From positions 1 through 53,647 of the forward strand of contig JAGWJY010000020.1 of assembly GCA_028865545.1 (NCBI GenBank): 53,647 nt of DNA. Direction: 5' to 3'. The position numbers were made by a program, and so were the translations under genes. The notes under the pieces are model-generated. The model saw only the letters and a list, made by a program, of their open reading frames with translations. It ran no database searches and was not told where the DNA came from. This document shows, one piece after another, positions 6,658 through 15,379 of this stretch (the first letter of the stretch is position 1; every line of letters starts with the position of its first letter). The DNA comes from Alphaproteobacteria bacterium (GTDB lineage Bacteria; Pseudomonadota; Alphaproteobacteria; Micropepsales; Micropepsaceae).

Positions 6658-7731
6658 ATGGTTGGAAAGAAAAAGCTTCTGGCGGCAGGGCTTACGCTGG
6701 CCGCCGTGATGGTCCTGGCCTGGGTGAGCGGCGGTTTTGCGGCCTGGAGCGGGGAAGAATCGACCGACGACGCCTATGTCCAGGGTGACATCACCCCGAT
6801 CGCCCCCAAGGTCGCCGGCTATATCTCCGCAGTCGCGGTCGGCGACAACGCCAAGGTTCGGGCGGGCGCGGTGCTGTTCCGCATCGACGACCGCGACTAC
6901 CGCGACCGCGTCAGCGCCGCCAAGGCCGATGTCACGATGAAGCTGGCGGCACTCACCGACCTGGCGGGCGAACGCGGCTTGCAGCTGGCGCTCATCGCCC
7001 AGGCAAAAGCCGGCGTCGTGGCCGCGCAGGCGCAGGCGCAGCGTTCGGCTCTCGATTATCAGCGTTACGACCGGCTGCTGAAGGCCGCCGCGATCAGCCG
7101 CCAGCTTTACGATCAGGCGCGTGCCGCCAATATCCAGTCGCAGGCCGGCGTCGCCGAAGCCCAGGCGGCGGTGATCGCCGCGCAGCGCAAGCTCGATGTG
7201 CTGGATGCGCAACAGAGCGAAGCGCAGGGCGCTGTGGCGGCGTCGCAAGCCGCACTCAGACTCGCGCAGCTCGATCTCGACAACACGGTCGTGCGCGCGC
7301 CGGTCGACGGCGTGGTCGGCAACCGCACCATCCGTGTCGGCCGCTATGTCACGCCGGGTACGCCGGTGCTCGACGTCGTGCCGCTCTCCGGCGTGTGGGT
7401 CGTCGCCAATTTCGAGGAGACGCAGCTCGCGGATATGAAAGCCGGCCAGCGGGTCCGTATCTCGGTCGACGGTTACTCGGGTGTGTCGCTGCACGGAATC
7501 GTGGACAGCATGGCACCCGGCAGCGGTGCGGCCTTCAGCCTGCTGCCGCCCGACAACGCCACCGGCAATTTCGTGCGCATCGTGCAGCGCGTGCCGGTGA
7601 AGATCCGTCTGGATGCCGACAATCCGCTGCAAGGCCGGCTGGTGCCGGGGCTCTCGGCGTCGGTGTCCGTCGATGTCGCGCATGCGCCGCGCCAACGTGT
7701 TGCGCAGTTGCAGGGGAGGGACGTGCCGTGA
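6658..7731 (+). CDS. HlyD/EmrA-type membrane fusion protein
   Basis: The start is ATG 6658, six bases after CGGAGG (6646-6651). The 357-residue product has one N-terminal membrane segment (about 6-25), then DDAYVQGDITPIAPKVAGYI, the typical biotinyl-lipoyl-like half motif, a long alanine/glutamine-rich coiled-coil hairpin (about 80-205), the second half motif (LDLDNTVVRAPVDGVVG) and a beta-barrel domain. It should link the inner-membrane DHA2 pump to an outer-membrane channel for drug efflux. Its TGA overlaps the GTG of the pump gene, indicating translational coupling. No outer-membrane channel gene is present here. Confidence 0.93.
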   Translation: MVGKKKLLAAGLTLAAVMVLAWVSGGFAAWSGEESTDDAYVQGDITPIAPKVAGYISAVAVGDNAKVRAGAVLFRIDDRDYRDRVSAAKADVTMKLAALTDLAGERGLQLALIAQAKAGVVAAQAQAQRSALDYQRYDRLLKAAAISRQLYDQARAANIQSQAGVAEAQAAVIAAQRKLDVLDAQQSEAQGAVAASQAALRLAQLDLDNTVVRAPVDGVVGNRTIRVGRYVTPGTPVLDVVPLSGVWVVANFEETQLADMKAGQRVRISVDGYSGVSLHGIVDSMAPGSGAAFSLLPPDNATGNFVRIVQRVPVKIRLDADNPLQGRLVPGLSASVSVDVAHAPRQRVAQLQGRDVP

Positions 7732-9266
7732 CCCGCGCGGAGGAGCGCAATCTGCTGCTGCTCTGCGGCATCACGCTTGCCGCGACGGCCGATGCGGTGG
7801 CCGGCACCGCGCTCACCCTCAGCCGCTCCAGCATGATGGGCGCCGTGCATGCCACATCGGATCAGTATTCCTGGCTCGACATGGTCTATACGGCCGCGAA
7901 GCTGGTGGCCTTCCTGTTCGCCGCGGCCATTGCCGAACGCTGGGGATGTTATCGCGTGCTGGTCGGCGCACTCGCGGCGGCGCTGGTCGCGGCCCTGGCA
8001 TGCACGATGACCGATGCCGTGGGGTTTTTGCTTTTCTGGCGGATGTTGGAAGGACTGGCCGGCGGTCTGATGCTGGTCAGCGGCCAGACCATTCTGCTGG
8101 CGATCTATCCGCGCGCGCGCCAACCGATCGTGCAAGCGGTCTTCGCATTGGGCGCGGTGATGGCGCCGACCACGGTGGCGCCGGCGCTGGAAGGCTGGAT
8201 CGTCGATGCCCTGGTCTGGAGCTGGGTGTTCCGCGCCGCATTCGTCATCGGCCTGATAGCGCTCGGTTTGATTTTGACGGCGCCGTTGCGCGACGTGCAC
8301 AAGACCCGCACGCTGCGGCTGGACTGGCCCGGCGTCGCCTCGCTTTCCGTCGCGCTCACCGCCGTCGTTTATCTTCTGACCATGGGCGAGCGCTGGAACT
8401 GGTTCGTGTCGCCCGAAAGCGGATACGCGCTGGCGCTGGTGCTGGCCGGACTGGCGGCTTTCGTGATGCGCCGCCCGCACGCGCCGATGATCGTCTTGTC
8501 GCCTTTCGCCCATCGGGATTTCGCCTTCGGCTTCATCGTCAGCTTCATGGCAGGCATCGCACTCAGCGGCAGCGCCTATCTCATTCCGGCTTTCGCCGCG
8601 TCGGTGCTGGGCTTCTCGCCCAAGGCGGCGGGTTTTCTTCTTCTGCCCGGCGGCGCGCTGGTGGCGCTGGGACTGCTCGGCGCCGGCCTGCTGATCGCAT
8701 CGGGCAAGCTGGTGCCGTTCAAGCTGGTGCCGCCCGGCCTGATCCTGCTGATCACGGCGATCTGGATGCTGTCCGGATCGTCCTGGGACAGCGGCGCGGG
8801 AACGATGATGCTGCCGCTGCTGTTGCGCGGTCTCGGCCTCGGTTTCCTGTTCGTCTCGCTGACGCTGATCACCTTGCTTGGTCTCGAGGACGGCGAACGC
8901 CTCGCCGGTGTCGGCCTCTTCAGCTTCGGCAAGCAGATGGGCGGGCTGGTCGGCGTGGCGGGGCTGCAGACCTTCATTGCGCATCACGCGGCGCTGGCCG
9001 GCGCCGTGCTGACGGCGCGCCTGACGCCCGACAGCGTGCTGCTGGCGGCGCGGCTGGCCGCGATCAAAGCGGCGCTGGCGTCGCGCGGCATGGATCCGGC
9101 CTCGGCGGCGCGCGCCAGCGATTCCGTTGTCGAACATCTGGTGCAGCATCAGGTGGCGCTGCTGTCCTACACCGAGGCCTTCGCCGGGCTGGCGCTGTTC
9201 TTCGTCGCCACGGCGCCGCTGATCCTGCTGATCAAATTCACCCTGGCGCGGCGGATGAAGGCATAA
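7728..9266 (+). CDS. DHA2-type MFS drug efflux pump (EmrB/QacA family)
   Basis: The GTG start at 7728 overlaps the upstream stop by 4 bases (GTGA) and is preceded by GGGGAGGGA. The 512-residue protein is hydrophobic throughout, with about 14 membrane segments as in DHA2 proton antiporters. The segment FLLFWRMLEGLAGGLMLVSG resembles motif B/C of the family. A soluble loop of about 60 residues near the C-terminus (around 425-485) is variable in the family. Together with the fusion protein and the TetR gene it forms a regulated multidrug efflux unit. The substrate is unknown. Confidence 0.92.
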   Translation: MTRAEERNLLLLCGITLAATADAVAGTALTLSRSSMMGAVHATSDQYSWLDMVYTAAKLVAFLFAAAIAERWGCYRVLVGALAAALVAALACTMTDAVGFLLFWRMLEGLAGGLMLVSGQTILLAIYPRARQPIVQAVFALGAVMAPTTVAPALEGWIVDALVWSWVFRAAFVIGLIALGLILTAPLRDVHKTRTLRLDWPGVASLSVALTAVVYLLTMGERWNWFVSPESGYALALVLAGLAAFVMRRPHAPMIVLSPFAHRDFAFGFIVSFMAGIALSGSAYLIPAFAASVLGFSPKAAGFLLLPGGALVALGLLGAGLLIASGKLVPFKLVPPGLILLITAIWMLSGSSWDSGAGTMMLPLLLRGLGLGFLFVSLTLITLLGLEDGERLAGVGLFSFGKQMGGLVGVAGLQTFIAHHAALAGAVLTARLTPDSVLLAARLAAIKAALASRGMDPASAARASDSVVEHLVQHQVALLSYTEAFAGLALFFVATAPLILLIKFTLARRMKA

Positions 9267-9300
9267 GGCGAGAGCGCCGCAAGCCTGCTAATCTGCCGCC

Positions 9301-11835
9301 ATGAGCGCCGAGGCCGACTCCACCAGCGTGTTGCCGTCCGTCTTCGCCCGCTGGTTTGCGGCACGAGGTTGGGCGCCGCGCACGCATCAGCTGGCGCTGA
9401 TCGACCATGCGGCGCGCGGAGAGTCGGTGCTGCTGGTGGCGCCGACCGGCGGCGGCAAGACGCTGGCGGGGTTTCTGCCGAGTTTGATCGAATTGTCTGG
9501 AGCATGCCCCCTTCGGCCTTCGGCCACCTCCCCCGTAAACGGGGGAGGAAAAATCTCGAGCAAGCTTCGGCGTTCGCGCACACTCCACACCCTCTATATC
9601 TCGCCGCTGAAGGCGCTGGCTGTGGATGTGGCGCGCAATCTGGAAACGCCGGTGGCGGAGATGGGTCTGGATGTGCGCATCGAAACGCGCACCGGCGATA
9701 CGCCGCCGTCGCGCCGCCAGCGGCAGAAATATGCGCCGCCGGACATCCTGCTGACGACGCCCGAGCAGCTGGCGCTGCTGCTGGCCAATGGCACGGCGCC
9801 GCGTCTGTTCGAGAATTTGAAGACCGTGGTGCTGGACGAACTGCACGCGATGCACAATTCCAAGCGCGGCGATCTGCTGGCGCTGGGTCTGGCGCGGCTG
9901 CAGAAGCTTGCGCCGGCGCATCGCCGCGTGGGCCTGTCGGCGACGGTAGCCGATCCCGCGCCGCTGCAGCGCTATCTGGTGCCGCAGCCCATCGGCGGAG
10001 AGGCACGATCGGCGCTGGTGCTGGGCGGCAAGGGCGCAGTGCCGGAGATTTCCATTCTGGCGTCGGAAGAATATGTGCCCTGGGCCGGACATCTGGCGCG
10101 CCACGCCATGGGCGATGTGATGGCCGCGATCAAGCGCGCCAAGACGGCGCTGATCTTCGTCAACACGCGCAGTCAGGCGGAACGCACCTTTCAGGATCTG
10201 TGGCGGATCAACGAAGACAATCTCGCCATCGCGCTGCATCACGGCTCGCTGGCGCCGGGGCAGCGGCGCAAGGTGGAAGCGGCGATGACCAAAGGCCTGC
10301 TGCGCGCGGTGGTGTGCACCTCGACGCTCGACCTCGGCATCGACTGGGGCGCGGTGGATCTGGTGATCTGCGTCGGCGCGCCCAAGGGCGCCGCGCGGCT
10401 GGTGCAGCGCATCGGCCGCGCCAATCATCGCCTCGACGAACCGAGCCGCGCCCTGCTGGTGCCGGCCAACCGTTTCGAAGTGCTGGAATGCGAGGCGGCG
10501 CGCGAAGCGGTGATGGCGGGCGAACTCGACGGCGAGCGGCTGCGCGAAGGCGGGCTCGACGTGCTGGCGCAGCATATGCTGGGCATGGCGTGCTGCGCGC
10601 CGTTCGACGCGGACGCGCTGTATGAAGAGGTGGCGTCGGCCTCGCCCTATCGCGGCCTGACGCGCGAAGATTTCGACGCCGTGGTGGATTTCGTGGCGAC
10701 CGGCGGCTATGCCCTGAAGCGCTATGACCGTTACGCCAAATTGCGCAAGACACCGGAGGGGTTGTGGTGTCTGGCGCATCCCAAGCTGGCGCAGCAATAC
10801 CGGCTGAATGTCGGCACCATCATCGAAGAGCCGATGGTCGACATCCGCATCCAGTCGCGCGGACGGCCGGTGGGCGCGGGCGGGCGTGTGCTGGGGCAGC
10901 TCGAGGAATATTTCGTCGAACAGCTGTCGCGCGGCGATACCTTCGTCTTCGCGGGCGAGGTGCTGGCCTTCGAAGGCATGCATGAGGACGCCGCCTTCGT
11001 CTCGCGCACCAAGGATCACGAGGCGCAGGTGCCGTCCTATATGGGCGGGAAGTTTCCGCTTTCGACGTTTTTGGCGCAGCGCGTGCGCGAGATGGTGTCG
11101 AAGTCGGAGACCTGGAACCTGCTGCCCGATCCGGTGCACGAATGGCTGCGCATCCAGGAATGGCGTTCGGTGCTGCCGCAGCCGGGGCAATTGCTGGTGG
11201 AGACCTTTCCGCGCGCCACGCGCTTCTATCTCGTCTGCTATCCCTTCGAGGGGCGGCTGGCGCATCAGACGCTGGGCATGCTGCTGACGCGGCGGCTGGA
11301 GCGGCTGCAGATGCGGCCGACGGGATTTTCCGCCAACGAATATGCGCTGGCGGTGTGGGGCTTGCGCGACATGCGCGGCCTCGATTTCGGCAAGCTGTTC
11401 GACGAGGACATGCTGGGCGACGATCTCGACGCCTGGCTGGCGGAATCCAATCTCTACAAGCGCACCTTCCGCAATTGCGCGATGATCTCGGGGCTGATCC
11501 AGCGGCGCACGCACGACAAGGAAAAGACCGGGCGGCAGGTGACCTTCTCCACCGATCTGATCTACGACGTGCTGCGCGAACACGAGCCCGATCATATCCT
11601 GCTGCGCGCCACCTATCAGGACGCCGCCACCGGCCTGCTCGACATCGCGCGGCTGGGCGAGATGCTGGCGCGGGTGAAGGGGCGCATCGTCAAGCGGGCG
11701 CTGGACCGCGTCTCGCCGCTGGCGGTGCCGGCGCTGCTGGAGATCGGCCGCGAGATGGTGGCCGGCGCCGGCCACGAAGACATCCTGCGCGAAGCCGAAG
11801 ACGCGCTGATCGCGGATGCCATGCGGGTGGAGTGA
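9301..11835 (+). CDS. Ligase-associated DEXH-box DNA helicase (Lhr-like)
   Basis: The 844-residue protein has Walker A APTGGGKT (47-54), a DELH box (179-182), GLSATVAD, STLDLGIDWGAVDLV and QRIGRANH (motif VI), followed by a long Lhr-type C-terminal region. It matches the helicase of the LAD DNA-repair set, which normally also includes an ATP-dependent ligase, an MBL-fold exonuclease and PdeM. Here PdeM lies about 2.8 kb downstream, and ligase and exonuclease are absent from the window. Residues 69-83 are encoded by a palindromic repeat that stays in frame, between helicase motifs I and Ia. Expected role: 3'-to-5' ATP-driven unwinding during DNA damage response. Confidence 0.93.
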   Translation: MSAEADSTSVLPSVFARWFAARGWAPRTHQLALIDHAARGESVLLVAPTGGGKTLAGFLPSLIELSGACPLRPSATSPVNGGGKISSKLRRSRTLHTLYISPLKALAVDVARNLETPVAEMGLDVRIETRTGDTPPSRRQRQKYAPPDILLTTPEQLALLLANGTAPRLFENLKTVVLDELHAMHNSKRGDLLALGLARLQKLAPAHRRVGLSATVADPAPLQRYLVPQPIGGEARSALVLGGKGAVPEISILASEEYVPWAGHLARHAMGDVMAAIKRAKTALIFVNTRSQAERTFQDLWRINEDNLAIALHHGSLAPGQRRKVEAAMTKGLLRAVVCTSTLDLGIDWGAVDLVICVGAPKGAARLVQRIGRANHRLDEPSRALLVPANRFEVLECEAAREAVMAGELDGERLREGGLDVLAQHMLGMACCAPFDADALYEEVASASPYRGLTREDFDAVVDFVATGGYALKRYDRYAKLRKTPEGLWCLAHPKLAQQYRLNVGTIIEEPMVDIRIQSRGRPVGAGGRVLGQLEEYFVEQLSRGDTFVFAGEVLAFEGMHEDAAFVSRTKDHEAQVPSYMGGKFPLSTFLAQRVREMVSKSETWNLLPDPVHEWLRIQEWRSVLPQPGQLLVETFPRATRFYLVCYPFEGRLAHQTLGMLLTRRLERLQMRPTGFSANEYALAVWGLRDMRGLDFGKLFDEDMLGDDLDAWLAESNLYKRTFRNCAMISGLIQRRTHDKEKTGRQVTFSTDLIYDVLREHEPDHILLRATYQDAATGLLDIARLGEMLARVKGRIVKRALDRVSPLAVPALLEIGREMVAGAGHEDILREAEDALIADAMRVE
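9505..9548. repeat. Palindromic repeat, copy 3, inside the helicase reading frame
   Basis: A CCCCCTTCG-like lead is followed by GGCC-TTC-GGCC (9515-9525) and then CCTCCCCCGT (9527-9536) paired with ACGGGGGAGG (9539-9548) around AA. This is the same two-hairpin layout as copy 2 at 902-949. It is translated as part of the peptide GACPLRPSATSPVNGGG without a stop or frameshift. Confidence 0.8.
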
Positions 11836-11960
11836 AGTCTTCCTCAAGGGGAGGCTGCAAATGTCCTTGATGCGCCGCCGCCATCAAGAATGTTTGATGC
11901 GCCTCGGCTTGGTATTGCACGACAGGCGGGCTAGCGTTCCGCGTCCTGAGGGGGAATGCC

Positions 11961-13460
11961 ATGCGAAAATCTGCCGTCGCGCTGCTGGGCGCCGTTTCCG
12001 TCTTTGCCTGCGCCGCCTCCGCCGCGCCGGCCAATCTGGCGCCGATCATCCTGCCCAAGCCGGCGGCGCCCGGCCCGGCGGTGCAACCCTATGTGAATGT
12101 GCCGGCCGGGCTGGTGGCGCTGACGCATGTGCGGCTGATCGACGGCACCGGCGGGCCGGTGCAGGAAGATCGCACCATCGTCATCGACGGCGGCAAGATC
12201 GTCTCGGTCGGACCGGCGAGCGATGCGCCGCCGAAGGACGCCAAGGTGCTCGACCTCTCCGGCGACACGGTGCTGCCGGGGCTCGTCGGGATGCACGACC
12301 ATCTCTATTACATCGGCCGCCCCGATCTGAACGCGGCGGCCGCCAGCGATCCGCCGGTGCTGGCGCCGCAGATGACCTTCTCGGCGCCGCGGCTCTATCT
12401 CGCCAACGGCGTCACCACGATGCGCACGACGGGCAGCGTCGAACCCTATGCGGACATCAACCTCAAACATCTGATCGACGCGGGCACGCTGCCCGGTCCG
12501 CATATGGATGTGACGGGGCCGTATCTCGAAGGCGCCGGATCGTACTTCGTCCAGATGCACCAGCTGCGCGACGCCGCCGATGCGCGCAAGACGGTGGCGT
12601 TCTGGGCCGACCAGGGCGCCACCTCGTTCAAGGCTTATATGATGATCACGCGTGCCGAACTGAAGGCGGCGGTCGAAGAGGCGCACAGGCACGGACTGAA
12701 GATCACCGGACATCTCTGCGCCGTGACCTATCCCGAAGCCATCGCGGCGGGCATCGACGATCTGGAGCACGGCTTCTTCGTCAACACGCAGCTCGATCCT
12801 GGCAAGAAACCGGACGAATGTCCCAAGACGACGGGATTGCCGACGATGGTGGCGATGACGCCGGACAGCCCGGCGGCGACGGCGCTGATCAAGGATCTGG
12901 TGGCGCATCACGTCGCCGTCACCTCGACGCTGCCGGTGTTCGAAGACCTCGGGCGCGGACTCAAGCGGCTGCGGCCGGCCGAGCTGGCGGCGATGTCGCC
13001 GCAGGCGCGGGAGGCCTATCTCTACGAGCGCGACGCCATCGCCAAGAGGCCGGCGGCAAGCGCCAAGGACTGGGCCACGGCCTATCAGAACGATGTCGGG
13101 ATGGAGCACCGCTTCGTCGCGGCGGGTGGCTTGCTGCTGGCGGGGCCCGATCCGACCGGCGACGGCGGCGTGGTGCCGGGCTTCGGCGATCTGCGCGAAG
13201 TGGAGCTGCTGGTCAAAGGCGGCTTCACGACGGAAGAGGCGGTGAAGATCGCAACCTTGAACGGCGCAACCTATCTCGGCCTGCAGAAGCGCATCGGTTC
13301 CGTGGCGGCCGGCAAGGATGCGGACCTGTTCGTCGTGAAGGGCGATCCGTCCAAGACCATCGACGATATCGAGAAGGTCGAGACCGTGTTCAAGGACGGC
13401 GTCGGCTACGACTCGGCGGCGCTGCTGGAATCGGTCAACGGGCGTTACGGGGAGTACTGA
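11961..13460 (+). CDS. Exported amidohydrolase family protein
   Basis: The 499-residue product starts with a signal peptide (MRKSAVALLGAVSVFACAAS), so it should act in the periplasm. Metal-dependent hydrolase features are visible: the composite beta-domain flanking the barrel, MHDHLYY (first two metal histidines), SFKAYM (possible bridging Lys), GHLCA and EHGFF (two further histidines), and LLLAGPDPTGDG with the catalytic Asp. The end, GSVAAGKDADLFVVKGDP, is typical of imidazolonepropionase-like and Xaa-Pro-type amidohydrolases. The substrate cannot be named. It is convergent with the beta-propeller gene, with only 34 bases between stops. Confidence 0.85.
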   Translation: MRKSAVALLGAVSVFACAASAAPANLAPIILPKPAAPGPAVQPYVNVPAGLVALTHVRLIDGTGGPVQEDRTIVIDGGKIVSVGPASDAPPKDAKVLDLSGDTVLPGLVGMHDHLYYIGRPDLNAAAASDPPVLAPQMTFSAPRLYLANGVTTMRTTGSVEPYADINLKHLIDAGTLPGPHMDVTGPYLEGAGSYFVQMHQLRDAADARKTVAFWADQGATSFKAYMMITRAELKAAVEEAHRHGLKITGHLCAVTYPEAIAAGIDDLEHGFFVNTQLDPGKKPDECPKTTGLPTMVAMTPDSPAATALIKDLVAHHVAVTSTLPVFEDLGRGLKRLRPAELAAMSPQAREAYLYERDAIAKRPAASAKDWATAYQNDVGMEHRFVAAGGLLLAGPDPTGDGGVVPGFGDLREVELLVKGGFTTEEAVKIATLNGATYLGLQKRIGSVAAGKDADLFVVKGDPSKTIDDIEKVETVFKDGVGYDSAALLESVNGRYGEY

Positions 13461-13461
13461 A

Positions 13462-13502
13462 GCGAATAGCAATTCTATTCTGCTCTGTCTTACCCTATTC
13501 GC
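13462..13502. terminator. Overlapping inverted repeats between convergent genes (possible terminator)
   Basis: GAATAG (13464-13469) pairs with CTATTC (13475-13480) around CAATT, and GCGAATAG (13462-13469) can alternatively pair with CTATTCGC (13495-13502). The second structure includes the beta-propeller stop codon. The stem is short and the following sequence is only moderately T-rich, so function is uncertain. Confidence 0.35.
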
Positions 13503-14544
13503 CACTCGCCCTTGTCGGTTCCCACCACGCCAGACCGTCGGGTTCCGGACCGGCGTCGATCTTGTCCGTCATGGTCAGCGTCTTGACGTCGACCACGGCG
13601 ACATAGTGATCGCGCGGACAGGCGACGAAAACGCGGCTGCCATCGGGTTGCATCTGCACGCCCGAGGCGCCGCGCTGCTCGATCGGGATAAGTTTGACGA
13701 CCTGACGCGTATGGGCGTCGATCGCCGCCAGATTCTTGCCGGCGCGCATGGTGACGAAGACCAGCTTGCCGTCCGGCGTGAAGGTGAGGCGGTTGGCGCC
13801 CTTGGTGCCCGGGTCGATGGTCGCCGAGACTTTCTCGGTGGCCAGATCGATGATCGAGATGGTGCCCTCGTTGTTGCCGACCCAGACTTCCTTTTCGTCC
13901 GGCGACACGGCGAAGCCTTCGGCCGCCTGGCCGACAGGGATCAGCGTCGGCTTCCAGCCGGGTGAGGTGTAGGAGGCCGGCGGCGGCGGCGCACCGGGCG
14001 CCATGGTGGGCGAGATGATGATGCTGTCATAGACGCTCATGGTGCCGGAGCCGGCATTGGAGGCGACGATCTTCTTGCCGTCGCGCGAGATCCACAGCAT
14101 GTGGGTGCGCATCTGCCCGGTACCCAGGACGCCGACGATCTTGTGCGTCCGGAGGTCCAACTCGCCGAGAGCCTGCGAGCGGTCGGCGGTGAACCAGAGA
14201 ATTCCGTCGTGGACCGCCATGCCGTGCGGGCCGACCAGCGGCGCCACCGGGATGTGCGGCAGGGCGCGGGCATGCACCAGATCGACAACCGCGATGGTAT
14301 GCCCCGTGCCTTCCAGGAAATTGCTGACATAAGCGGTCTTGTTATCGGGCCCGACAATCACCTCATGGGGGTTCTCGCCGACGGGAACATGGGCGGTCAC
14401 CTTGAGCGTCGTTCCGTCGACGATGGCCACGGAACGGGACTGCTTGGTCACCACCAGCAAAGAGCCGTGCGAAGCCGCCGCCGCGGCAGCTGTCGTGGCG
14501 CAGAACGCGGCTGCCACCAGCAATGGCTTCAACAGATGTCTCAT
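13495..14544 (-). CDS. Periplasmic YncE-like beta-propeller protein
   Basis: The start at ATG 14544 follows GGGGAGG at good spacing and opens a signal peptide (MRHLLKPLLVAAAFCATTAA). The 349-residue product has repeated blades with motifs such as VGENPHEVIVGPDNKTAYVS, AEGFAVSPDEKEVWVGNNEG and NRLTFTPDGKLVFVT, typical of YVTN/NHL-type seven-bladed propellers. These act as ligand- or protein-binding scaffolds; I see no heme-binding motif. It is divergent from pdeM with about 100 bases between starts, and convergent with the amidohydrolase. It separates the helicase and PdeM genes. Confidence 0.85.
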   Translation of the reverse strand: MRHLLKPLLVAAAFCATTAAAAAASHGSLLVVTKQSRSVAIVDGTTLKVTAHVPVGENPHEVIVGPDNKTAYVSNFLEGTGHTIAVVDLVHARALPHIPVAPLVGPHGMAVHDGILWFTADRSQALGELDLRTHKIVGVLGTGQMRTHMLWISRDGKKIVASNAGSGTMSVYDSIIISPTMAPGAPPPPASYTSPGWKPTLIPVGQAAEGFAVSPDEKEVWVGNNEGTISIIDLATEKVSATIDPGTKGANRLTFTPDGKLVFVTMRAGKNLAAIDAHTRQVVKLIPIEQRGASGVQMQPDGSRVFVACPRDHYVAVVDVKTLTMTDKIDAGPEPDGLAWWEPTRASGE

Positions 14545-14647
14545 TTTCCGGCCTCCCCTTTTTCCAGCCCTGATACCTCCATAAGCGTGGATATTCCAAT
14601 CCTGCTGGCGCATCGCCCCAGACCGATCTGGTATAGGCTTGCGGATC

Positions 14648-15379
14648 ATGACCACCGACCATGACCTGCATATCGAGGTGAACGGCGAAAGACTGCTGCT
14701 CGACCGCTCGGGCGCGGCCTATTGGCCGGCGGAGAGGACGCTGGTGTTCGCCGATCTGCATTTCGAGAAGGGTTCGGCGATGGCGCGGCGCGGAAGCTTA
14801 CTGCCGCCTTACGACACGCGCAGCACGATCCGGCGCATGGAACAGACCATCGCGCGCTTCGCGCCGACGCGGGTGATCGCGCTGGGCGATTCCTTTCATG
14901 ACGGCGAGGCCGATGCGCGGCTGGACGCGGAAGAGCGCGCCATGCTGACGGCGCTGGCGGCGTGCGGCGAATGGATCTGGGTGGAAGGCAATCACGATCC
15001 CAAGCCTCCGGCCTGGATCGGCGGCATCGTGGCGTCGCAGTTCGCGCGCGGCGGGCTGGTGTTCCGCCATTTGCCGACGGCGCAGAGCGGCGAGGTCGCC
15101 GGCCATCTGCATCCGGCGGCGACGGTGACGCGGCGCGGCACGTCGGTGCGGCGGCGCTGCTTCGTCTCGGACGGCGCGCGGCTGTTGCTGCCGGCTTTCG
15201 GCGCCTATGCCGGCGGACTGGATGTGCGCGACGAGGCCATCGCCTCGCTGTTCGCGGGCGGCTGCACCGCCTATGCATTGGGGCGCGAGCGCGTCTATGC
15301 GGTTCACGCCTTGCGGCGGAACAGGAACGACGACATCCAGCCGAGCAGCACCGCCATCAGAACGGTCGAGAGGCCGTAG
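14648..15379 (+). CDS. pdeM: Ligase-associated DNA damage response phosphoesterase PdeM
   Basis: This calcineurin-like phosphoesterase shows all metal-binding motifs in order: FADLHFEK (Asp36, His38), ALGDSFHD (Asp81, His84), GNHDPK (Asn115, His116) and VAGHLHP. The opening LHIEVNGERLLLDRSGAAYW and YDTRSTIRRM match the LAD-associated PdeM family, which works with the LAD helicase, ligase and exonuclease in DNA repair. At 243 residues it has a C-terminal tail that runs 76 bases into the convergent TIGR02186 gene; roughly the last 24 residues (RNRNDDIQPSS...) look non-conserved. Start ATG 14648 has no strong ribosome site. Confidence 0.9.
   Translation: MTTDHDLHIEVNGERLLLDRSGAAYWPAERTLVFADLHFEKGSAMARRGSLLPPYDTRSTIRRMEQTIARFAPTRVIALGDSFHDGEADARLDAEERAMLTALAACGEWIWVEGNHDPKPPAWIGGIVASQFARGGLVFRHLPTAQSGEVAGHLHPAATVTRRGTSVRRRCFVSDGARLLLPAFGAYAGGLDVRDEAIASLFAGGCTAYALGRERVYAVHALRRNRNDDIQPSSTAIRTVERP

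Noticed and set aside
9238..11847. Long minus-strand frame opposite the helicase gene
   Set aside because: His/Arg/Gln-rich antisense translation with no motif; the plus strand has all helicase motifs in order.
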